Source of the DNA: Candidatus Aminicenantes bacterium UBA6228
Lineage (GTDB): Bacteria > Acidobacteriota > Aminicenantia > Aminicenantales > Saccharicenantaceae
Assembly: GCA_002441005.1 (NCBI GenBank)
Contig: DJWO01000002.1
Location: 140,328-204,327 of the forward strand
Length of the DNA stretch: 64,000 bases
Direction of reading: 5' to 3'
Part shown: piece by piece, positions 59,270 to 64,000 of the stretch
Layout of the letters: each line of letters opens with the position of its first letter
How positions within the stretch are numbered: position 1 is the first letter of the stretch
The notes under the pieces: model-generated
What the model was told of the DNA's origin: nothing
The model's input: only the letters and a program-made list of their open reading frames with translations
Databases searched by the model: none
Program-made: the position numbers and the translations under genes

Positions 59270-60532
59270 ATGAACAGGAAAAGAACTGACCTAAACTCTA
59301 ATCGGCATTTATCCTTACTTCTTTTGATTTTGTTCTTCCTATCCTTCGGAGGCTTTAAGCTTCAAGCCGAAGAAAAAGAAAAATTTTCCCTGACTTTTGG
59401 CGGTTATATTAAAACTGATGTCATTTATGATACCCGGCAAACAGTTAGCCTGAGAGAAGGGCATTTTTTGCTCTATCCTCAGGATAGGCTTCTTGATCCG
59501 GCCGGGCATGATCTTAATGCCAAAGATACCTTCCATATTCTGCCGATTCAAACCAGGCTGGCTCTCAAGATCAATGGCCCGCCGGCCCTGGGGGCTAAAA
59601 CTTCAGGTTATATCGAAGCGGAATTTTTTGGGATGTCTGAGGCCGATATCAATGGTTTCAGACTGAGGCACGCTTATCTTAAGTTAAACTGGGATAAGAC
59701 GGAAGTGCTGGTTGGCCAGTTCTGGCACCCGATGTTCATCAGTGAAAGCTATCCGGAAGTCGTCTCCTTTAATACTGGCGCCCCTTTTGAGCCATTTTCC
59801 CGGGCTCCTCAAATCCGTTTTACCTGGATGCCCGGAGACTTATCCTTCAGTTTAACCGCTCTGGCTCAAAGGGATTTCGCGTCGACCGGACCGGCTGGAG
59901 TCAGCACCTCCTATTTCAGGAATGCCGCTTGCCCTGAGCTTGACTTTAAAGCTGCCTGGAGCGGAAATAATTTCCTGGCCGGAGCTGGAATTAATGTACT
60001 TAGAATTGTTCCCCGGCTGACCACCGAGACCGGCTACGAGGCCAATGAGTCACTGACCTCACTGGCTGGTTATGCTTTTGGCCGGCTCAAAACCAGGCCA
60101 GTGACCATAAAGGCTGAAGGTGTCTATGGCGGCAATCTTCATCATCTGACCATGCTCGGCGGTTATGCGGTCTCGGAGATAATTGATCCGGTCACTGCTC
60201 AGCGTGATTATTCTCCAATTAATACTGCCGCAGGCTGGATTGATATTCAGACCAATGGAGAAAAATGGCAGGCTGGACTCTTTTCAGGCTACACCAAGAA
60301 CCTGGGAGCTAAAGGCGAGATCAGCGGGCCTATTTACAGCCGGGTAGAAACCATGGACCATCTGGTCCGGATTGCTCCACGTTTTATTTTTAATGCGGGG
60401 AAGGTTCGCCTGGCTCAGGAGATAGAATTGACTTCTGCCGCCTATGGTCCAGTTGACAGCCGCGGCCGGGTCAACGGGCTAAGAACAGTTACCAACCTCC
60501 GTCTCCTCGCCGCTGTCTATTATTTCTTTTAA
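59270..60532 (+). CDS. Outer-membrane porin-like beta-barrel protein
   Basis: A 420-residue protein with a Sec signal (about residues 14-33, LSLLLLILFFLSFGGFKLQA). The rest is amphipathic beta-strand sequence, starting FSLTFGGYIKTDVIYD and ending LLAAVYYFF with the C-terminal Phe used for outer-membrane assembly. LRHAYLKLNWDKTEVLVGQFWHPMF is typical of DcaP/phosphate-selective porin-like barrels. The solute is unknown. It stands 124 bases after the ACD-GNAT gene with its own possible promoter. Confidence 0.82.
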   Translation: MNRKRTDLNSNRHLSLLLLILFFLSFGGFKLQAEEKEKFSLTFGGYIKTDVIYDTRQTVSLREGHFLLYPQDRLLDPAGHDLNAKDTFHILPIQTRLALKINGPPALGAKTSGYIEAEFFGMSEADINGFRLRHAYLKLNWDKTEVLVGQFWHPMFISESYPEVVSFNTGAPFEPFSRAPQIRFTWMPGDLSFSLTALAQRDFASTGPAGVSTSYFRNAACPELDFKAAWSGNNFLAGAGINVLRIVPRLTTETGYEANESLTSLAGYAFGRLKTRPVTIKAEGVYGGNLHHLTMLGGYAVSEIIDPVTAQRDYSPINTAAGWIDIQTNGEKWQAGLFSGYTKNLGAKGEISGPIYSRVETMDHLVRIAPRFIFNAGKVRLAQEIELTSAAYGPVDSRGRVNGLRTVTNLRLLAAVYYFF

Positions 60533-60666
60533 AAAAATCTCGCCACTCTATAGTACTCAGGCGGTGGCAACCCGAGCACAACTAATATCGCTAACCTGAC
60601 GAGAAGAATCATATTCAGTTAATTCATTCTTACCGGTAGCCACTCAAGTAGAGTTATTAGGCAGCT
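60533..60666. other. Non-coding spacer
   Basis: No gene is seen between the porin-like gene and the broken nucleotidyltransferase gene. Its minus strand holds GATTCTTCTCGTCAGG (60610-60595), related to the 33-nt repeat at 36502 and 39946. Confidence 0.4.
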
Positions 60667-61141
60667 CTAACTTTTTTCTTTCCTGCTGCTTTTGGTCATC
60701 TTTTCCAGAAGTTCCAAATCGGCTTTATCTATGAGGCGACCGAACCTTTTCTTCAAGCGCTTAAGGTCTTCAAGGCCTATGAAATTAACCTTTATGTCAC
60801 CATAGTGCCCTTTCTGCCTGTTGGCCCAAATTCTATCAAAATTAGTTCCTTTTATAGATGTTATTATATCTAAGACGAATGGGTTCGTGCTCTAATTGAA
60901 TTATCGTTCCTGGCTCCGTAAAATCTTCAGCTCTTAATTGGAGTGAGGCAAAGCCAAATTCAATCAGGGCCTTTACCAGCTTCCTGGCGTTCGGCAGACT
61001 CCTGTCTATAAGGACATCTATATCCTTTGTCTACCTCGGATGTCCATAGAAGGCGACTGCCTAAGAGCCAATTATGCAATATTTAACCCGGTGTTTGTTT
61101 AATAATCTTAAAAACTCGAGATAATCTTTTTCTATTTGCAT
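60667..61141 (-). pseudogene. Broken MNT-type nucleotidyltransferase (two amber codons and a frameshift)
   Basis: From ATG 61141 the frame reads MQIEKDYLEFLRLLNKH, RVKYCIIGS, a TAG, AVAFYGHPR, a second TAG, then TKDIDVLIDRSLPNARKL and on to EHEPIRL. One base is then out of register near 60871 and the next frame continues DIITSIKGTNFDRIWANRQ to EKMTKSSRKEKS and a stop at 60667. The product is a small nucleotidyltransferase (KDIDVLID holds two of the catalytic Asp) of the kind paired with the short gene upstream. Both TAG codons stand where relatives, as I recall them, have Tyr. The frameshift shows decay rather than recoding. Confidence 0.82.
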
Positions 61142-61295
61142 TACCTTCGGCCCGATTAAATTTCCAATATTCTTCTCTCAGAAATTGCACCATAGACAAT
61201 CTGTCCTCTGGCGTCATGTCCTCATAATAAGAAAACTCTGCGGCCTCGGCAGCCTTAAATGAGTGGAATTTTTTTGCCCAGATTCTCTTTTCCAT
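61083..61295 (-). CDS. Small partner protein of the broken nucleotidyltransferase
   Basis: A 70-residue intact frame, MEKRIWAKKFHSFKAAEAAE then FSYYEDMTPEDRLSMVQFLREEYW. Short charged proteins with such a TPEDRL segment precede nucleotidyltransferase genes in many genomes and look like toxin-antitoxin partners; I cannot name the family. It overlaps the pseudogene by 59 bases, a coupled arrangement. With the nucleotidyltransferase dead, it may be a relic. Confidence 0.7.
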   Translation of the reverse strand: MEKRIWAKKFHSFKAAEAAEFSYYEDMTPEDRLSMVQFLREEYWKFNRAEGNANRKRLSRVFKIIKQTPG

Positions 61296-61357
61296 TTATT
61301 TTATCATATAGAATTTCCCCTGGTTATTCCAATATCAATCGCCCTTCTCAGATTTTT

Positions 61358-62605
61358 CTACAGCCCGTATTTTTCGGTAATTTCCTGTTTGGTCCGGTGC
61401 AGAATATCAAATTTCTTACCAACTTTGATAAAAGCCTCCAGGGCTTGGTCCAGGTGATGGATTTCATGACCAGCTGATAGCTGCGTTCTGATTCTGGCCT
61501 GACCCTGAGGAACAACCGGGAAGAAGAAGCCAATGGCATAGATTCCTTCTTCATAGAGAGCAATTGAAAATTCCTGAGCCAGTTTGGCATTATAAAGCAT
61601 GACCGGCACAATCGGTGTATCGCCTTCTTTAAGAATAAAGCCGGCTTCGGTTAGCCCCTTTCTCCAGTAGCCAGTATTTCTCTCCAGCTTGTCCCGGCGC
61701 TCAGTTGTGGCTGAAAGGATATCCAGGACTTTCAAGACGCCAGCAATAATGGAGGGAGCAACGGTGTTGGAAAAAAGATAAGGACGGGCCTTCTGACGGC
61801 ACATCTCAACCAGTTCTTTCCGGCCAGAGACACAGCCGCCGGTCGCCCCGCCAAGAGCTTTTCCAAAAGTGGTCGTAATGACATCAATTTTCCCCATCAC
61901 CCCGAATTTCTCATGAGTCCCGCGGCCGGTTTTTCCAATAAAGCCGGTGGCGTGAGAATCATCTACGAGCAGCATAGCCCTGTATTTTTCGCAAAGCTCC
62001 ACCATTTTATCCAGTTTGGCGGCATCACCATCCATGGAGAAAACCCCATCGGTCACGACCAGCCTCAATCTTTTATCCTGATACATCTGGAGCTTCTGCT
62101 CCAGGTGTTCCAGATCAGAGTGTTTGTAAGTATCGTTCATAGCACTGCACAATCTGATGCCATCAATCAGTGAAGCATGAACCAGCCGGTCGGAAATGAT
62201 CACATCCTCTTTGGTCAGGATGGCTTCAAACACGCCGGCATTGGCATCCATACAGGAAGGGAAAAGAATGGTATCTTCAGTTCCCAGAAATTCAGTCATC
62301 TTTTCTTCGAGCTGCCGGTGGATATCCTGGGTGCCGCAGATAAAGCGCACCGAAGACAGGCCAAAGCCCCGCCGGTCAAGCCCTTCATGGGCAGCCTTGA
62401 TAACTTCTGGATGGCTCGACAGTCCCAGATAGTTATTGGCACACATATTGATAACTTTTTTTAAAGGCGAGCCAGCCGGAAACTCGACTTCAATCTCCGC
62501 CGCCTGAGGCGAACAGATAAATCTTTCTTCTTTTAGAATACCGGCTTCCCGCATAACCCTGATCTGATCCTGATATAGTTTTCTGACTTCCTCAGAATAA
62601 GCCAT
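61358..62605 (-). CDS. kbl: Glycine C-acetyltransferase (KBL, alpha-oxoamine synthase family)
   Basis: PLP enzyme that joins an acyl thioester to an amino acid; KBL forms or cleaves 2-amino-3-ketobutyrate from glycine and acetyl-CoA. The 415-residue protein is very close to E. coli KBL in its key parts: NMCANNYLGLSSHPE, SVRFICGTQD, TDGVFSMDGD, LLVDDSHATGF, the PLP lysine in TTFGKALGGATGG, and RPYLFSNTVAPSI. No tdh is adjacent. Instead an acyl carrier protein gene lies 69 bases upstream and an acs-like gene before that, which raises the chance of an acyl-ACP or other acyl donor. Confidence 0.9.
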   Translation of the reverse strand: MAYSEEVRKLYQDQIRVMREAGILKEERFICSPQAAEIEVEFPAGSPLKKVINMCANNYLGLSSHPEVIKAAHEGLDRRGFGLSSVRFICGTQDIHRQLEEKMTEFLGTEDTILFPSCMDANAGVFEAILTKEDVIISDRLVHASLIDGIRLCSAMNDTYKHSDLEHLEQKLQMYQDKRLRLVVTDGVFSMDGDAAKLDKMVELCEKYRAMLLVDDSHATGFIGKTGRGTHEKFGVMGKIDVITTTFGKALGGATGGCVSGRKELVEMCRQKARPYLFSNTVAPSIIAGVLKVLDILSATTERRDKLERNTGYWRKGLTEAGFILKEGDTPIVPVMLYNAKLAQEFSIALYEEGIYAIGFFFPVVPQGQARIRTQLSAGHEIHHLDQALEAFIKVGKKFDILHRTKQEITEKYGL

Positions 62606-62674
62606 GATTTCCTCCTATTCCTCTGTTTAAAAAATCAGCCAGGCGAATCCAGCTCACTTCCTGGCTGGGTAATC

Positions 62675-62923
62675 TTAACCTTTGACAAATTCTTTGACTA
62701 ACTCAGCGATTTTATTGACCGAATCAAAGGCCTCCGGTGTAGCTTTATCATCAGGAATTTGAATGTGGTATTTGTTCTCCAGGAACCTTTTGAGGGAAAC
62801 CATCGAGAAGGAATCAACTATCCCACCGGAAATAAGCGGGGTATCGTAATCGATAGGATCACTGTCCGGCTCCAAATACTCGTTGGACACATAATTCTTG
62901 ATGACTTCCTTGAGTTCATCCAT
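62675..62923 (-). CDS. Acyl carrier protein
   Basis: An 82-residue carrier protein. The phosphopantetheine Ser is in GGIVDSFSMVSLKRFLE, with acidic helices either side and the end FDSVNKIAELVKEF. DSFSMV differs from the DSLDTVE of the fatty-acid AcpP, pointing to a dedicated carrier. It is between the acs-like and kbl genes, with short gaps and the same direction. Confidence 0.9.
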   Translation of the reverse strand: MDELKEVIKNYVSNEYLEPDSDPIDYDTPLISGGIVDSFSMVSLKRFLENKYHIQIPDDKATPEAFDSVNKIAELVKEFVKG

Positions 62924-62980
62924 GTTGTTGCTCCTTTTTTATTTTTGTCTTTTTGTCAGATATTTTCAACTTTATTCTAT

Positions 62981-64000
62981 CTATTCATTTTCCAGGGTGG
63001 AAGTATCGCCAATATCCTCACCCCATTCTTTGGCATGGAGAATCCGGCGCATGATTTTACCGCTTCTGGTTTTGGGCAGCAGCTCCACAAATTCAATCTC
63101 CTGGGGCATGGCTAAAGGCGAAAGTTTCTTACGGATAAAGTTCATAATATCAAGTTCCATGTCTTTGGAAGGGCTATAGCCTGGCTTCAAAGTTACAAAG
63201 GCCTTGACCACTTCCATGTTAATCGGATCAGGCTTGCTGACCACGGCTGATTCGGCCACCGCCAGGTGTTCCAGCAAGGCCGATTCAACTTCGAAGGGGC
63301 TGACCAGATGCCCGCCGGTATTGATAATATCGTCATCGCGGCCGACAAACCAGAAATAACCATCGCTATCCAGGCGAGCCCGGTCGCCGGTCAGATACCA
63401 GCCGTTGCGGAATTTATTTTTATAGGCTTCTTCATTCTGCCAGTAACCCCTCATCATGGAGGGCCAGCCCGGTTTTATTCCGATCAGACCTATTTTCCCT
63501 GGCTGAGGATAAGGCTCATGAGTATTTGGATTTAAGACCGTGGCCGTTATGCCCGGAAAGGGACGGCCCATCGAACCAGGTTTAACCGGCAGGCCCGGAA
63601 AATTGGTAATCAGGATGCAGCCGGTTTCGGTCTGCCAGTAAGTATCGTGGAAAGGTTTGCCAAAGACTCGAATTGACCAGTTAACCGCCTCAGGATTGAG
63701 AGGCTCACCTACACTGGCTAAATGACGGAGGCAGGACAGATCAAACTTTTTAATGATTTCATCGCCGGCCTTCATCAATGATCTGATGGCGGTTGGGGCC
63801 GAATACCAGACCGTGACTTTATTCTTCTCAATAAATTTGTACCAGGCCTCGGCCGAAAAACCGCTGTCCAGGACACACTGGGTCACCCCCAGGGCAAAGG
63901 GAGCAATTATTCCATAGGAAGTTCCGGTCACCCAGCCGGGATCAGCCGTGCACCAGTAGATGTCATCATCTCTGAGATCCAGCACCCATTTGGCCGTTAG
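62981..64000 (-). CDS. Acetyl-CoA synthetase (AMP-forming) family ligase, 5' end outside window
   Basis: The C-terminal 339 residues of an adenylate-forming ligase; the frame is open to the window edge (LTAKWVLDLRDDDIYWCTADPGWVTG). YWQTETG, the hinge GYFWFVGRDDDIINTGGHLVSP and the last motif LPKTRSGKIMRRIL are typical of Acs. The catalytic Lys in TRSGK is the one that Pat-type enzymes acetylate. It may charge CoA or the neighbouring ACP; its specificity pocket cannot be judged from this part. Confidence 0.9.
   Translation of the reverse strand, partial: LTAKWVLDLRDDDIYWCTADPGWVTGTSYGIIAPFALGVTQCVLDSGFSAEAWYKFIEKNKVTVWYSAPTAIRSLMKAGDEIIKKFDLSCLRHLASVGEPLNPEAVNWSIRVFGKPFHDTYWQTETGCILITNFPGLPVKPGSMGRPFPGITATVLNPNTHEPYPQPGKIGLIGIKPGWPSMMRGYWQNEEAYKNKFRNGWYLTGDRARLDSDGYFWFVGRDDDIINTGGHLVSPFEVESALLEHLAVAESAVVSKPDPINMEVVKAFVTLKPGYSPSKDMELDIMNFIRKKLSPLAMPQEIEFVELLPKTRSGKIMRRILHAKEWGEDIGDTSTLENE

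Noticed and set aside
60667..61141. Amber recoding (TAG read as an amino acid) in the nucleotidyltransferase
   Set aside because: A frameshift in the same gene and normal stop use elsewhere make a pseudogene the simpler reading.
1..64000. CRISPR arrays, insertion sequences, phage genes or an origin of replication
   Set aside because: No regularly spaced repeats, transposase, integrase or phage structural genes, and no dnaA-type cluster were seen in the window.

Overview
The window is about 64 kb of a gene-dense bacterial chromosome of mixed base composition (roughly half G+C by eye). The cell envelope is that of a diderm: there is a TonB-dependent receptor, an outer-membrane porin-like barrel ending in Phe, a Tat system and several proteins with Sec signal peptides. 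The energy machinery is an archaeal/vacuolar-type (V/A) ATPase with a complete sodium-site signature in its ring subunit. Together with the style of the genes (exported TPR and SIS-domain proteins, a short KamA, a bifunctional ADP-forming acyl-CoA synthetase) this suggests an anaerobic diderm, perhaps an Acidobacteriota/Aminicenantes-like lineage. That placement is inference; no rRNA gene is present to test it.

Layout. Positions 1-3100 hold the 3' truncated gene of a PilB/GspE ATPase, a PAS/HD-GYP cyclic-di-GMP phosphodiesterase-type protein and two tRNA genes (Arg-TCT, Pro-TGG). A leftward operon (11584 to 3104) encodes ctpA, rpiB, glyA-like, purD, purE, mtaB and mutL. Rightward tatA-tatC, a small P-loop kinase, a dCMP deaminase and an exported MurQ-like SIS protein follow. 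A leftward four-gene unit (19993 to 16281) couples two atypical Ddl-like ATP-grasp ligases, a GNAT acetyltransferase and a lysine 2,3-aminomutase. Behind it lies a nine-subunit V-ATPase operon (28208 to 20080), preceded by an unknown gene. Queuosine-precursor genes queC-queD-queE face queF plus an EamA transporter.

The stretch from 34.7 to 40.0 kb is accessory: a type II restriction-modification pair, a radical SAM gene, a propeller-like fragment and an AbiEi/AbiEii toxin-antitoxin pair with its own operator, bracketed in part by a 33-nt imperfect direct repeat. The next part has an exported ankyrin/TPR protein, a PadR-CDF-P-type ATPase metal operon, an Old Yellow Enzyme-type oxidoreductase, a secreted SAM methyltransferase, ilvE, a DUF2961 protein and an aromatic amino acid decarboxylase. 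A promoter-to-terminator unit around 53.8-54.1 kb has no normal gene in it and is a candidate small RNA. It is followed by a cobalamin riboswitch controlling a BtuB-like receptor. The right end holds an ACD-GNAT (Pat-like) protein, a porin-like protein, a toxin-antitoxin-like pair whose nucleotidyltransferase is broken by two amber codons and a frameshift, and a leftward acs-acp-kbl operon running off the window.

The points most worth a second look are the KamA/ATP-grasp/GNAT unit with its palindromic, apparently leaderless promoter, the split kinase-dCMP deaminase pair, the exported SIS protein, the candidate small RNA, and the acs-acp-kbl cluster.
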